Positions 33,408-42,768 are shown, counted from the first letter of the stretch. The stretch: DNA of 64,000 bases from Streptomyces coelicoflavus (GCF_003112555.1 NZ_BEWB01000013.1:186001-250000); one strand, 5' to 3'. The notes: generated by a model not told the origin, from the sequence alone. A program made the numbers and translations.

Positions 33408-34568
33408 ATGCCCCGACCCGCCCCCTCCCGCAGGGGCTTCCTCCTGGCGACCGCCGGCACGGGCGCCGCCCTCGGCCTCGGCCTCGCGGCAGCCGGTTCC
33501 GCCGTCGCCGGCTCCCGTCCCCGCCCGCATCCGCGTCCCTTCGGCCGGTACGGCTCACCGGCCGCCCGCCGCACTCCCGAGACCCTGTACGTCGACCCGC
33601 ACGGCCGCGGCGACTTCACCTCCGTCCAGGCCGCCGTCGACGCCGCCCGGGGCGACGGCTGGACGCTCGTCCTCGCCCCCGGCACCTACCGCGAGACGGT
33701 CTCCGTCGACGCCTCGCGCACCGGAGCGACCTGGATCGGCGCCTCCGGGGACCCGCGCGACATCGTCATCGTCTACGACAACGCCGCCGGCACCCCCAAG
33801 CCGGACGGTTCCGGCACCCACGGCACCAGCGGGTCCGCCACCACCACCGTGCGCGCCGACGGCTTCACCGCCCGCGCCCTCACCTTCGCCAACGACTGGC
33901 TGCGCGCCGACCGGCCCGACTGGACCGGAACCCAGGCCGTCGCGATCAAGGTCATGGGCGACCGGTCCGCCTTCCACGACTGCCGCTTCCTCGGCCACCA
34001 GGACACCCTCTACGCCGACACCCGCGACCTCTCCCTCTTCGCCCGCCAGTACTACGAGCGCTGCTACGTCGAGGGCGACGTCGACTTCGTCTTCGGCCGG
34101 GCGACCGCGGTGTACGAGCACTGCCACTTCCGCACCCTGGTCCGCCCCGACCTCGACGCGGCCCCGTACGGCTTCGTCTTCGCGCCGTCCACGGCGGGCG
34201 CCAACCCGCGCGGCCACCTGGTGGCCCGCGGCCGCGTCAGCAGCGAGGCCCCCGACGGCTACTACAAGCTGGCCCGCCCCTGGGTGCCCAGCTCCGACAC
34301 CACCGCCCGCCCGATGCTCACCGTGCGCGAGACCCACCTGGGCGCGGGCATCGACGCGGTGGCCCCGTACGCCAACATGCGGGACGCGTACCCCTGGCAG
34401 GAGCAGCGGTTCCGCGAGTACCGCAACACCGGGCCCGGCGCCGCGACCACCGTCCCGGAGAACCGGCCGCAGCTCACCCGCGCCGAGGCCGCCGCGCACA
34501 CCCGGGAGGCGTACCTTGGCGACTGGCGGCCCTACGACCGGCAGCCGCACCGCGGAGGGCGGCACTGA
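33408..34568 (+). CDS. Secreted pectinesterase (CE8 family)
   Basis: 386 residues. ATG 33408 sits behind GAAGGAG. The Tat signal is SRRGFLLATAGTGAALGLGLAAAGSAVA. Catalytic marks are AIKVMGDRSAFHDCRFLGHQDTLYAD (Q and first Asp), CYVEGDVDFVFGRA (second Asp) and YYKLARPW (Arg, Trp). It removes methyl esters from homogalacturonan, making it a better substrate for the pectate lyase encoded 76 bp upstream. Confidence 0.93.
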   Translation: MPRPAPSRRGFLLATAGTGAALGLGLAAAGSAVAGSRPRPHPRPFGRYGSPAARRTPETLYVDPHGRGDFTSVQAAVDAARGDGWTLVLAPGTYRETVSVDASRTGATWIGASGDPRDIVIVYDNAAGTPKPDGSGTHGTSGSATTTVRADGFTARALTFANDWLRADRPDWTGTQAVAIKVMGDRSAFHDCRFLGHQDTLYADTRDLSLFARQYYERCYVEGDVDFVFGRATAVYEHCHFRTLVRPDLDAAPYGFVFAPSTAGANPRGHLVARGRVSSEAPDGYYKLARPWVPSSDTTARPMLTVRETHLGAGIDAVAPYANMRDAYPWQEQRFREYRNTGPGAATTVPENRPQLTRAEAAAHTREAYLGDWRPYDRQPHRGGRH

Positions 34569-34694
34569 ACGGGTCCGACCGGGCCCGCGCGGCCGGTACT
34601 TGACCTGCTTGACGCGATCTTTGCCAGATACGGGGGCGCGAATCCGGCCACGGGTCTCGCGCTCACCCGGGTGACGCGCGTAGAAACATGTGCC

Positions 34695-35492
34695 ATGCAT
34701 AAACCACTGCGCATCGCGACCGTCACCGCCGCCTGTGCCGTCGCCGGTGCCGTCCTGTACGGCACGGGCGCCGCCACCGCCGGCCAGTCCACCGCCAACT
34801 CCACCCACGAGCCGTACAACATCGGGGTGCTGGCCAAGGACATCGACGCCTACTACGGCACCACGCTCGACGACGACGGCGTCTACCAGGCCTCCCCGGA
34901 CAGCCCGTACGCCGACGACCTGGCCCGCGTCGACGCCGCCGCGAAGAAGCAGATCGACCGGGCGGCCCGCACGGCGCACCACCGGCACACCAGGCCCGCG
35001 GTCGTCTTCGACATCGACGACACGCTGCTGCTCAGCCTCGACTACGAGAAGAAGAACAACTACGGCTACGACGGCGCCACCTGGGCCGCCTACGTCGACC
35101 GGGCCGACCGCCCGGCCGTCCCCGGCAGCCCGGAACTCGTCCGGTACGCCGAGAAGAAGGGCGTCGAGGTCTTCTACAACTCGGGGCTGAGCGAGGCGCA
35201 GCGCACCGCCGCCGTCGAGAACCTGAAGAAGGTCGGCGCCGACGTCAACCTCGACACCGCCCACGTCTTCCTGAAGGACAAGGCGAACCCGCCGTCCTAC
35301 CTGGCCCACTGCGCCACCCCGGGCGCCTGGAAGTGCACCACGGTGGAGTACAAGGCGGGCACCCGCCGGCACATCGAACGGGACCTCGGGTACGACATCG
35401 TCGCCAACTTCGGCGACCAGTACTCCGACCTCCAGGGCGGCTACGCGGACCGCACCTACAAGCTGCCCAACCCGACGTACTTCGTCGAGTAG
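34695..35492 (+). CDS. Secreted class B-like acid phosphatase (HAD family)
   Basis: 265 residues with a signal peptide (ITVTAACAVAGAVLYGTGAATA-like core, cleavage near ATAG). The HAD motif I is VVFDIDDTLLLSLD, motif II VFYNSGL, and motif III with Asp is NFGDQYSDLQGGY. The arrangement matches the plant-VSP/class B acid phosphatase family, which acts on phosphomonoesters outside the cell. ATG 34695 is taken as start; GTG 34671 is also in frame. A TTGACC at 34600-34605 may be part of its promoter. It converges with the SigE-type operon. Confidence 0.85.
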   Translation: MHKPLRIATVTAACAVAGAVLYGTGAATAGQSTANSTHEPYNIGVLAKDIDAYYGTTLDDDGVYQASPDSPYADDLARVDAAAKKQIDRAARTAHHRHTRPAVVFDIDDTLLLSLDYEKKNNYGYDGATWAAYVDRADRPAVPGSPELVRYAEKKGVEVFYNSGLSEAQRTAAVENLKKVGADVNLDTAHVFLKDKANPPSYLAHCATPGAWKCTTVEYKAGTRRHIERDLGYDIVANFGDQYSDLQGGYADRTYKLPNPTYFVE

Positions 35493-35504
35493 CAGGTCCT
35501 CCGC

Positions 35505-36194
35505 TCAGCCGCGCGTGGTGAATCCGCCCTCCGCCGAGAGGCGCCCGGACGCGGTGGTGGCCGTCGCCGTGTAGCGGTCGCCGCCCGCGTCCCGGCCGCC
35601 GCGTTCGTGGTTGTACTGCCCGGCGAAGATCCACTCGCCCGCCGGGACCGTACGGCCCTCCTTGAGCGTCCACCGGTAGACGACGAAGCCGTCCCGCTCG
35701 CCGGCCGTGAACGTGAAGTCCTCCTCCGGCAGCGACCGCCACGCCCCGATGGAGGTCACCGACCCCGTCTGCGCCACCCGCAGTTCGACGGTGAGCGCGG
35801 CCAGGGGAGCACCCGTTCTCAGGGTGATGTTGCTCTGTGCCCAGAACTCGTTGCTGTGAGGGTCCACCGCGCCGCTCGACCACAGCGGGCCGGGTTCGCG
35901 CGAAGCCGGTGAGCCGGCGACGGAGCGCTGCGCGGGAGCGTCGTCCCGCACCGCCGAGGCGACGGTGTAGCCGCCGGCCACCAGGACGGCCGCCACGGCC
36001 GCCGTCGCACCGGCCACCCGTACCCAGCCCGCCGGCGCCGGGCGGGCCGGCCCCCGGTCCCCGGCCGTCATGCCGCGTTCGACCCGGGCCAGCATCCGGG
36101 CGCGGTCCGGCCGGTGCGCCCCGGCCGCCTCGTGCAGCCGGGAGCGCAGCCCGTCGTCCACGTCCACGTCCCCGTCCCGCCGCGATCCGGTCAT
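35505..36194 (-). CDS. Single-pass membrane protein downstream of a SigE-family sigma factor
   Basis: 229 residues. A charged cytosolic part (about 1-57) is followed by one membrane helix (VAGATAAVAAVLVAGGYTVASAV) and an extracellular beta-rich domain (LWSSGAVDPHSNEFWAQSNITLRTGAPLAALTVELRVAQTG). The start overlaps the sigma gene stop (ATGA), the usual position of an anti-sigma factor or signal partner. No zinc anti-sigma motif (HxxxCxxC) is present, so this role is only inferred. Confidence 0.75.
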   Translation of the reverse strand: MTGSRRDGDVDVDDGLRSRLHEAAGAHRPDRARMLARVERGMTAGDRGPARPAPAGWVRVAGATAAVAAVLVAGGYTVASAVRDDAPAQRSVAGSPASREPGPLWSSGAVDPHSNEFWAQSNITLRTGAPLAALTVELRVAQTGSVTSIGAWRSLPEEDFTFTAGERDGFVVYRWTLKEGRTVPAGEWIFAGQYNHERGGRDAGGDRYTATATTASGRLSAEGGFTTRG

Positions 36195-36766
36195 CGGGTC
36201 CCTCCCGCGGCCTCACCGCTGTGCGCGATCGCCGCGCGCACCTGCTGGGGAGCGCGGGGGGCGGCCCGGGTGCCGAGCAGCCGCTGGAGTTCGGCCACCG
36301 CCTTCGACGTCTGGCTCTTGACCGTGCCCACCGAGACGCCCAGGGCGAGCGCCGTCTCCTTCTCCGAGAGGTCGAACGCGTGCCGCAGCACCACGCACGC
36401 CCGCTTGCGGAACGGCAGCCTGCGCAGCGCCTCCTGGACGTCCACCACGCCCGCGACGTCCGGGTTCTCCGTCCGCTCCTCGCGCTGCGACCAGAACAGG
36501 GCGACGCGCCTGCGCTCGCGCACGGCGCTCCGGACGCGGGTGCGGGCGAGGTTGGCGACGACCCCCCGCGCGTACGCCACCGGGTGGTCGGCCGCGCGGA
36601 CCCGGTCCCAGCGGTGCCACAGCGCCAGCAGGGCGTCCGCAGCGAGGTCGTCGGCGGCGTCCGGCTCGCCGGTCAGCAGATGGGCGAGCCGGGCCAGTTC
36701 GGCGTAGTGGCGCTCGAAGAAGGCGTGGAACTCCGCGGAGGCGGCGTCGTCGACGACTGTCCTCAC
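36191..36766 (-). CDS. SigE-family ECF-type RNA polymerase sigma factor
   Basis: 191 residues. Region 2 reads FHAFFERHYAELARLAHLLTGEPDAADDLAADALLALWHRWDRV. Region 4 reads ALRRLPFRKRACVVLRHAFDLSEKETALALGVSVGTVKSQTSKAVAELQRLL. GTG 36766 is chosen because GAGGAG lies about 8 nt upstream; a longer in-frame start lacks an SD. The promoters it reads are unknown. It is co-translated with the membrane protein after it. Confidence 0.88.
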   Translation of the reverse strand: MRTVVDDAASAEFHAFFERHYAELARLAHLLTGEPDAADDLAADALLALWHRWDRVRAADHPVAYARGVVANLARTRVRSAVRERRRVALFWSQREERTENPDVAGVVDVQEALRRLPFRKRACVVLRHAFDLSEKETALALGVSVGTVKSQTSKAVAELQRLLGTRAAPRAPQQVRAAIAHSGEAAGGTR

Positions 36767-36842
36767 GGCGGACTCTCCTCGCAGCGGCTTCCCGGATGCC
36801 GAACACCGTACGGCAGACCGAACCCGCACGGCCCGGGGAAAG

Positions 36843-38306
36843 TCAGCCCTTGAGCGCCGCCTCCATCATCGCCTTGGCCACCGGGGCCGCCAGGCCGTTG
36901 CCGCTGACCTCGCTGCGGGCCGCGTCGGACTGCTCGACGATGACCGCCACCGCGACCTCCTTGTCCGAGGTGTCGGACTTGGCGTACGACGTGAACCAGG
37001 CGTACGGCGTCTTGCTGTTGTTCTCGCCGTGCTGGGCCGTGCCCGTCTTGCCGCCCACCGTCGCTCCGGCGATCTGCGCGTTGGACCCCGTGCCGTCCTC
37101 GACGACCGTCTCCATGGCCGATTGCAGCTGATCGGCGGTGGAGGAGCTGACGATGCGCTTCGAGTCCGGGTCGGTGTGGTCCTCCAGGACGTCGCCGCCG
37201 CTGTCGGTGATCTGCGACACCATGTGCGGGGAGACCAGCTCGCCGCCGTTGGCCAGGGCCGCCGAGACCATCGCCATCTGAAGCGGGGTCGCCGTCACGT
37301 CGAACTGGCCGATGCCCGTCAGGGCCGTCGACGGCCGGTTCATGTCCTTCGGGTAGACGCTGGTGTAGGCCCGTACCGGCACGTCCTGCGTCTCGTCGTT
37401 GAAGCCGAACTTCTCCGCCATGGCGCGCAGGTCGTCCTGGCCGAGGTCGACGGCCATCTTCGCGAACACGTTGTTGCACGAGTACTGGAGCGCGGTGCGG
37501 ATGGTGGCGTTCTCGCAGGGGGCGTTCGGGTTCTCGTTGGTGAGGTCCGTCGTGGTGTCCGGGAGCGTGTACGGGTCGGGGCTGTCGGTCTTCACGTCCA
37601 CCGAGTCGTACAGCCCGTTCTCCAGCGCGGCGGCCGCCACGACCAGCTTGAACGTCGAGCCCGGCGGCAGCGGCTGGCGCAGCGCGCGGTTGGTCAGCGG
37701 CTTGTCGGGGTCACTGGTCAGCCTCTCCCAGGCCGCACCGGCGGTGTTGGCGTCGGTCAGCGACGCCGGGTCGTAGGACGGAGTCGACACGACCGACAGG
37801 ATCCTGCCCGTCTTCGGGTCGATCGCCACGGCGGCGCCCTTCTTGTCGCCCAGCGCCTCGAGCCCGGCCTTCTGCACGTCCGGGTCGATCGTCGTCACCA
37901 CGTTGCCCGGCTCCGCCCGGGTGCCGGTGACGGTGTCCATCACGGTCTTCAGCCGGGGATCGGTGCCGTTCAGCACGTCCTGGTAGATGCCCTCCAGCTG
38001 GGTCGGCGCGTACGCCTGCGAGGCGTAGCCCGTCACCGCCGCGTACAGCTTGCCGTTCTCGTACGTGCGTTTGTAGGCGAGGTCGCCGTCCTCCGTCGGC
38101 GCCGAACCGGTGACCGACCGGCCGGCCACGATGATGTTCCCGAGCGGCTCCGCGTACGTCTCGATCGCGTTGCGCCGGTTGTCCTTGCTGTCCGCGAGCG
38201 CCTGACCCTCGTAGAACTGCACCCAGGTCGCCCTGATCAGCAGAGCGAACACCAGGAGCAGCGTGAAGACGGAGGCGCGCCTGATCGTCTTGTTCATCCC
38301 GTTCAT
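36843..38306 (-). CDS. Penicillin-binding protein 2 type transpeptidase (PbpA-like)
   Basis: 487 residues with one N-terminal membrane anchor (ASVFTLLLVFALLIRATWVQF). The transpeptidase domain has the active serine in PPGSTFKLV, the SxN-like motif YSCNN and the KTG motif GGKTGTAQHG. It cross-links peptidoglycan outside the membrane. The length and the N-terminal NRRNAIETYAEPLGNIIVAG match the actinobacterial PbpA subgroup linked to cell division and sporulation. ATG 38306 or ATG 38297 could be the start. It is not tightly coupled to its neighbours. Confidence 0.9.
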   Translation of the reverse strand: MNGMNKTIRRASVFTLLLVFALLIRATWVQFYEGQALADSKDNRRNAIETYAEPLGNIIVAGRSVTGSAPTEDGDLAYKRTYENGKLYAAVTGYASQAYAPTQLEGIYQDVLNGTDPRLKTVMDTVTGTRAEPGNVVTTIDPDVQKAGLEALGDKKGAAVAIDPKTGRILSVVSTPSYDPASLTDANTAGAAWERLTSDPDKPLTNRALRQPLPPGSTFKLVVAAAALENGLYDSVDVKTDSPDPYTLPDTTTDLTNENPNAPCENATIRTALQYSCNNVFAKMAVDLGQDDLRAMAEKFGFNDETQDVPVRAYTSVYPKDMNRPSTALTGIGQFDVTATPLQMAMVSAALANGGELVSPHMVSQITDSGGDVLEDHTDPDSKRIVSSSTADQLQSAMETVVEDGTGSNAQIAGATVGGKTGTAQHGENNSKTPYAWFTSYAKSDTSDKEVAVAVIVEQSDAARSEVSGNGLAAPVAKAMMEAALKG

Positions 38307-38379
38307 CCCGCTGACAGGACGAACGGGCCGGAGCTGATCGTTCCCGTCTGCCCCGTTTTCTCATCTTTCTCATCCGGTC

Positions 38380-39039
38380 TCATCGCCCGTTCATGAAGCC
38401 CGCCTCGTAGGCCCGGATCACCGCCTGGGTGCGGTCCCGGGCGCCGGTCTTCGCCAGCACCGCCGCCACGTGGGTCTTCGCCGTGGCCGGGCCCACCCCC
38501 AGCCGCCCGGCGATCTCCGCGTTGGTCAGCCCGGTCGCCATCAGACGCAGCACCTCGCCCTCGCGCTCGGTGAGCCGCGCCACCCAGGCCGGCGGCGCGG
38601 GGTTCGCGCGCGCGTGCTCGGCGGCCAGCGTCCGCACCGCCGACGGGAACAGCAGCGTGTCGCTGTGCGCCACCAGCCGCACGGCCCGGACCAGGGTGTC
38701 GGCGTCGGCCCGCTTGAGCAGGAAACCCGCGGCGCCGGCGCGCAGCGCGTCGTAGACGTACGAGTCGTTCTCGAAGGTGGTCACGACGACGACGCGGGGC
38801 GGCGCGTCGAGCGTGGCCAGGATCTGCTCGGTGGCGCGGATGCCGTCGACCTCGGGCATGCGGACGTCCATCAGCACCACGTCCGGCCGCACCTCGCGCA
38901 CGACGGAGACGGCCTCGGCGCCGGTGGCGGCCTCACCGGCGACCTCCAGGTCCGGTTCGGCGGAGAGGATGGCGCGCAGGGCGGTACGGACCATGCGTTC
39001 GTCGTCGGCGACGACGACACGGACGGGCGGGTGGGTCAC
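38380..39039 (-). CDS. NarL/LuxR-type response regulator
   Basis: 219 residues. The receiver domain has acidic DDER, the phospho-acceptor Asp in PDVVLMDVRMPEVDG and the conserved lysine in FLLKRADAD. The C-terminal LuxR helix-turn-helix reads LTEREGEVLRLMATGLTNAEIAGRLGVGPATAKTHVAAVLAKTGARDR. GTG 39039 overlaps the kinase stop (GTGA), so it is the cognate regulator of the histidine kinase upstream. Confidence 0.92.
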   Translation of the reverse strand: MTHPPVRVVVADDERMVRTALRAILSAEPDLEVAGEAATGAEAVSVVREVRPDVVLMDVRMPEVDGIRATEQILATLDAPPRVVVVTTFENDSYVYDALRAGAAGFLLKRADADTLVRAVRLVAHSDTLLFPSAVRTLAAEHARANPAPPAWVARLTEREGEVLRLMATGLTNAEIAGRLGVGPATAKTHVAAVLAKTGARDRTQAVIRAYEAGFMNGR

Positions 39040-40310
39040 GCGGTTCCCTTCAGCGGCAGTCGGACGCTCAGGCGCCACACCGGTCCCTCGGGGCCCGCCT
39101 CGGCCGCGCCGCCCAGCAGCCGGGCCCGGTCGGCGACACCGCGCAGGCCGTGGCCGCCGCCGGGACGGGGTGCGGAGACCGGCGTGCCGAACGGGTTCTC
39201 GACGGTGATCCGCAGGTGACCGTCCAGCACCTCGACGCGCAGCGCCACGGTGACCTTCTCACCCGCGTGTCTGAGCGCGTTGCTCAGCCCCTCCTGCACG
39301 ATCCGGTACGCCTCGCGGGAGACCGGCGCCGGCAGCGCCCGCGGGTCGGCGGCGAGCGCGGCGACGGTGGCGTCCACGCGCAGTCCGCCCGCGCGGGTGC
39401 GGCGCAGCAGGTCGTCCAGGTCGGCGGCGAGGGTGGGCGCGGGCGCGGCGCCCCAGGCGTCACCGGTCGCGTCGCCGTCGCGCAGCACGCCCAGCACGGC
39501 GTCCAGTTCACCGACCGTACGACGTGTGGTGTCCTCGATCGCGGCGAGCGCCTCGCGGGCGAACTCCGGGTCGGTGTCCAGCACCCGGCGGGCGGCGCTC
39601 GCCTGGAGGGTGACCGCGCTCAGGGCGTGGCCGACGGAGTCGTGCAGTTCCCGCGCGAGCCGGTTGCGCACGGCGAGGTCGGCGGCGCGCGCCTCGGCCG
39701 CCGCGACCCGGTCCTCGGCGGACGGGCCGAGCAGGGCCGGCGCCCAGCGGGCCAGCAGCGTGCCCACGGCGGCGGCGCACCCGGCGAGGGCGACCAGCAT
39801 GGCGGCGCCCGCGAGCGGCGACAGCGCGAGCGCCCACGTGTGGTGCAGGACGCCGGGCAGCACCGGCCATCCCTCGCGCAGCGCCGGCACGAAGGGCAGG
39901 ACGATCAGCGTGCCCGCGAACGGCGGCACCGCCAGCGACATCCCCGCCACGATCCCGCCGGCCCCCAGGTGCAGGGTGAACCAGGCCGCCGTGCGCCCCT
40001 TCTCGCCCTTCGTCCGGGCCGGCCCGTACGCGAGCCGCTCCGCCTCGACCCCGCACAGCGACCGCACCACCCAGGACTCCAGCGGGCGGGTCAGCGGGAA
40101 CAGCGAGGTCACGGCCGCGAGCGGCAACCCGATCGCGAAGGAGGCCAGTTGGAGGCGGAGCGAGCCGAAGACGTTCGCGTCCCCGGCGATCGGACCGACG
40201 ACGACGGAGCCGACGAGGACGTACGGCATGGCGAGCGCGCCGCCGAGGATCAGGTGGATCCATCTGAGGCGGGCCCGACGGCCGCACAGCAACCGGGCGA
40301 GCGCGGTCAC
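39036..40310 (-). CDS. Two-component histidine kinase (HisKA_3 type)
   Basis: 424 residues with several N-terminal membrane helices (about residues 10-225). The HisKA_3 helix has the phospho-histidine in LARELHDSVGHALSAVTLQASAARRVL, and a HATPase domain follows (EGLSNALRHAGEKVTVAL, GGGHGLRGVADRARLLGG). GTG 40310 overlaps the stop of the membrane-protein gene before it (GTGA). The three genes form one operon. The signal is unknown and is probably sensed in the membrane. Confidence 0.9.
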   Translation of the reverse strand: MTALARLLCGRRARLRWIHLILGGALAMPYVLVGSVVVGPIAGDANVFGSLRLQLASFAIGLPLAAVTSLFPLTRPLESWVVRSLCGVEAERLAYGPARTKGEKGRTAAWFTLHLGAGGIVAGMSLAVPPFAGTLIVLPFVPALREGWPVLPGVLHHTWALALSPLAGAAMLVALAGCAAAVGTLLARWAPALLGPSAEDRVAAAEARAADLAVRNRLARELHDSVGHALSAVTLQASAARRVLDTDPEFAREALAAIEDTTRRTVGELDAVLGVLRDGDATGDAWGAAPAPTLAADLDDLLRRTRAGGLRVDATVAALAADPRALPAPVSREAYRIVQEGLSNALRHAGEKVTVALRVEVLDGHLRITVENPFGTPVSAPRPGGGHGLRGVADRARLLGGAAEAGPEGPVWRLSVRLPLKGTA

Positions 40311-41341
40311 GGCCGGGTACCGGTGGTGGCCGACCGCCGGACGAGGAAGTGGGCGCAGGCTGAGGCGAGGAGCAGGCCGACGGTCATCTGGGCAGCGTAG
40401 GTGAGGACCGTCAGCAGTGTCGGACGGTCGGCGGGTTCGCCCGGCCCGAGCAGTGAGGCGAGGAGCATCCAGCCGCCCCAGCAGGCCACGGCACCGGAGC
40501 ACACCCAGGCCGTGGCGAGCGGCACGGCGACCGGCAGGACGCGCGCGCGGCGGAACGCGAGCGCCACCCCGGCGGCCACGGCCAGGACGAGGAAGACGAC
40601 GTACAGTCCCTCGAGCACGTAGAAGTCGCTGGTGCGGTCGGCCGCCCGGTCGGCGCCGAGCCCGGCGGCGAAGCCGCAGGCCCACAGCAGCCGGACGGCG
40701 AACGGAAACAGCGCGAGCACGGCGGCGACGGCGACGGCTGCCTTCGGGTGCCTCCCGGTGACGGCGGACGGCAGGTCCCCCGTCCGCCCGCGCCACAGGT
40801 GCCCCCAGCGGTCCCGGGCGTACAGCACGAACAGCGCTCCCAGGGCGAGACCCTGCACGATGAACCCGCCGTACACGACCCCGAACACCCACTCGTGCAG
40901 GAACGGGTCCCGCCGGGGGTCGGAGGCCGTGGCGATCCCGCCGGTGAACGCCCGTGCGAGGAGTTGCAGCGGGAACCCGGCCATGATCGGCGCGAGCAGC
41001 CCGGTGGCGACCCACACCGGGAACGCCAGCGACCACGCGGGCACCCGGCGCCCCCAGGGCCGGGTCAGCACCAGCGCCAGCACGATCACGCAGCTGTCCA
41101 GCAGGACCGAGACCCCGTTGGCGACGATCATCGCCACCCGGTGGTCGAGCAGCGTGCTGCCCTCCGGGATGCCGATGTGACTCCCGCCGATCCAGGCGGC
41201 CTTGAGCACGAGGTACGGGAGGCAGGCCACGACGGCGACCGCCCGCAGCAGCCTCCGGCCCCGGGCGGGCCCCGGGTCCGTGGGCGGAGCCGGGGAGAGC
41301 GGGGCCGGCCGGGTGGTGGCGGTGGCGGGTGTCGGCGTCAT
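40307..41341 (-). CDS. Polytopic membrane protein of the two-component operon
   Basis: 344 residues, about eight hydrophobic segments (for example LLRAVAVVACLPYLVLKAAWIGG and VVFLVLAVAAGVALAF), no catalytic motif. ATG 41341 is preferred over the more upstream in-frame ATG. It is translationally coupled to the histidine kinase, so it may supply the signal or be an accessory sensor, like other multi-helix proteins in Streptomyces kinase operons. Confidence 0.8.
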   Translation of the reverse strand: MTPTPATATTRPAPLSPAPPTDPGPARGRRLLRAVAVVACLPYLVLKAAWIGGSHIGIPEGSTLLDHRVAMIVANGVSVLLDSCVIVLALVLTRPWGRRVPAWSLAFPVWVATGLLAPIMAGFPLQLLARAFTGGIATASDPRRDPFLHEWVFGVVYGGFIVQGLALGALFVLYARDRWGHLWRGRTGDLPSAVTGRHPKAAVAVAAVLALFPFAVRLLWACGFAAGLGADRAADRTSDFYVLEGLYVVFLVLAVAAGVALAFRRARVLPVAVPLATAWVCSGAVACWGGWMLLASLLGPGEPADRPTLLTVLTYAAQMTVGLLLASACAHFLVRRSATTGTRP

Positions 41342-41431
41342 GCGCCCACGCTCCCGCGCGCACGCCCCCGGCACGTCCTGCGCCGCGACGATCCGCCTCC
41401 GCCGCGCGGCGGAGACGGCGCCCCCGGTGGC

Positions 41432-41902
41432 TCATTCCGCGAGGTGCAGGACGACCTCGTCGATCTCCTCGCCCCGGGCCGGCGCGAACCCGCGGGCCCG
41501 CGCGCTGGTCACGAAGCCGCACTTCTCCAGCACGCGCCGCGACCCCGCGTTGTCGGCCGCCGCACGCGCGTACAGCGGGCGGTCCGGCACCTCGGTGAGC
41601 AGGGCCCGCAGCGCGGCCGTGGCCACGCCCCGTCCCCAGTAGGCCCGGTCCACCCAGTACGTCACCTCGCGCTCGCCCGGATCCCCGTACACCGCCGTGC
41701 TGCCGATGACGTCACCGTCGCCGAGGATGGTGCGCACGACGTCCCGGGAGGCCCGGATCCTGCTCCAGTGCGTCGCGAACGCCTCCCAGTCGGCGGGATC
41801 CCTCGGGGTGAAGGCCGCCATGCGCAAGGCCTCCGGATCGTTCATCTGCCGGAAGAAGACGGGCAGATCGCTGTCGTGAACCTCGCGCAGTGCGATGTGC
41901 AT
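41432..41902 (-). CDS. GNAT-family N-acetyltransferase
   Basis: 156 residues, full GNAT fold: LREVHDSDLPVFFRQMNDPEALRMAAF at the start, DVIGSTAVYGDPGEREVTYWVDRAYWGRGVATAALRALL as the acetyl-CoA motif (Q/RxxGxG/A form WGRGVA), and NAGSRRVLEKCGFV at the end. The layout resembles RimJ/RimL-like enzymes that modify small molecules or peptide N termini. It ends one gene before the IclR regulator, on the same strand. Confidence 0.88.
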   Translation of the reverse strand: MHIALREVHDSDLPVFFRQMNDPEALRMAAFTPRDPADWEAFATHWSRIRASRDVVRTILGDGDVIGSTAVYGDPGEREVTYWVDRAYWGRGVATAALRALLTEVPDRPLYARAAADNAGSRRVLEKCGFVTSARARGFAPARGEEIDEVVLHLAE

Positions 41903-41905
41903 GGG

Positions 41906-42679
41906 TCAGAGCCTACGCGTGGCCAGTGTCAGCCGGTCCCGCGCGTCGAACAGCGCGTCCTTCACCATCTGTTCGTGCGCGGGCGTCAGCCGCGCCACCG
42001 GCACCGAGCAGCTGATCGCGTCCCGCGCGGGGGTGCGGTAGGGGACCGCCACGCCGAAGCAGCGCAGCCCCAGCGTGTTCTCCTCGCGGTCCACGGCGAA
42101 GCCCTGCTCCCGCACCTGGCGCAGCTCCTCGATGAGCTTCTCCCGGTCGGTGATGGTGTGTTCGGTCAGCGCGGGCAGCGTCTCGGGGAGCATCTTGCGG
42201 ACCTGCTCGTCGCTGTACGTGCTCAGCAGCGCCTTGCCCAGCGAGGTCGAGTGCGCGGGCAGCCGGCGGCCGACCCGGGTGAACGGCCGCAGGTAGTGCT
42301 GCGACTGGCGGGTGGCCAGGTAGACGACGTTCGTGCCGTCCAGACGGGCCAGGTGGATGGTCTCCGTCGTGTCGTCCGAGAGCCGGTCCAGCGTCGGCCG
42401 GGCCGCCGCCACCACCTCGTCGCCGTCGATGTACGAGGTGCCGACCAGCAACGCCCGTACGCCGATGCCGTACCGCGTGCCCGTGGCGTCCGTCTCCACC
42501 CAGCCCAGCTCCACCAGCGTGCGCAGCAGCATGTACAGGCTGGACTTGGGATAGCCGACGGCCTCCTGGACCGACGCGAGCGAGTGCATACCTGGGCGTC
42601 CGGCGAAGTACTCCAGCAGCTCAACCGTCCGCACCGCGGACTTGACCTGCGCTCCGCCCCCCGTCTCGACAGCCGACAT
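41906..42679 (-). CDS. IclR-family regulator (KdgR-like)
   Basis: 257 residues. Winged helix (about 12-75): VKSAVRTVELLEYFAGRPGMHSLASVQEAVGYPKSSLYMLLRTLVELGWVE. The C-terminal IclR effector domain includes IHLARLDGTNVVYLATR, RLPAHSTSLGKALLS and GFAVDREENTLGLRCFGVAVP. It is divergent from alpha-ketoglutarate semialdehyde dehydrogenase with 122 bp between, and is likely its regulator. IclR proteins of sugar-acid pathways commonly sense keto-deoxy acids. Start ATG 42679 is the best candidate, though AGGAG is very close. Confidence 0.88.
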   Translation of the reverse strand: MSAVETGGGAQVKSAVRTVELLEYFAGRPGMHSLASVQEAVGYPKSSLYMLLRTLVELGWVETDATGTRYGIGVRALLVGTSYIDGDEVVAAARPTLDRLSDDTTETIHLARLDGTNVVYLATRQSQHYLRPFTRVGRRLPAHSTSLGKALLSTYSDEQVRKMLPETLPALTEHTITDREKLIEELRQVREQGFAVDREENTLGLRCFGVAVPYRTPARDAISCSVPVARLTPAHEQMVKDALFDARDRLTLATRRL

Positions 42680-42691
42680 CGCTCCTGACCC

Positions 42692-42768
42692 CTTCGTTCG
42701 ACGAGAAGCTGAAGATATAGTCTCGAACAGCATATTCATCAGTAGAGACAGCGTTCAGTATATCGAAC
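42692..42768. promoter_or_regulatory. Candidate IclR operators between divergent genes
   Basis: GTTC-n8-GAAC (42753-42768) is a clear dyad. CTTC...GAAG (42692-42708) with inner TCGT/ACGA is a second one. TCTCGAAC (42721-42728) shares the half site. The region is AT-rich for this genome. Confidence 0.5.
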
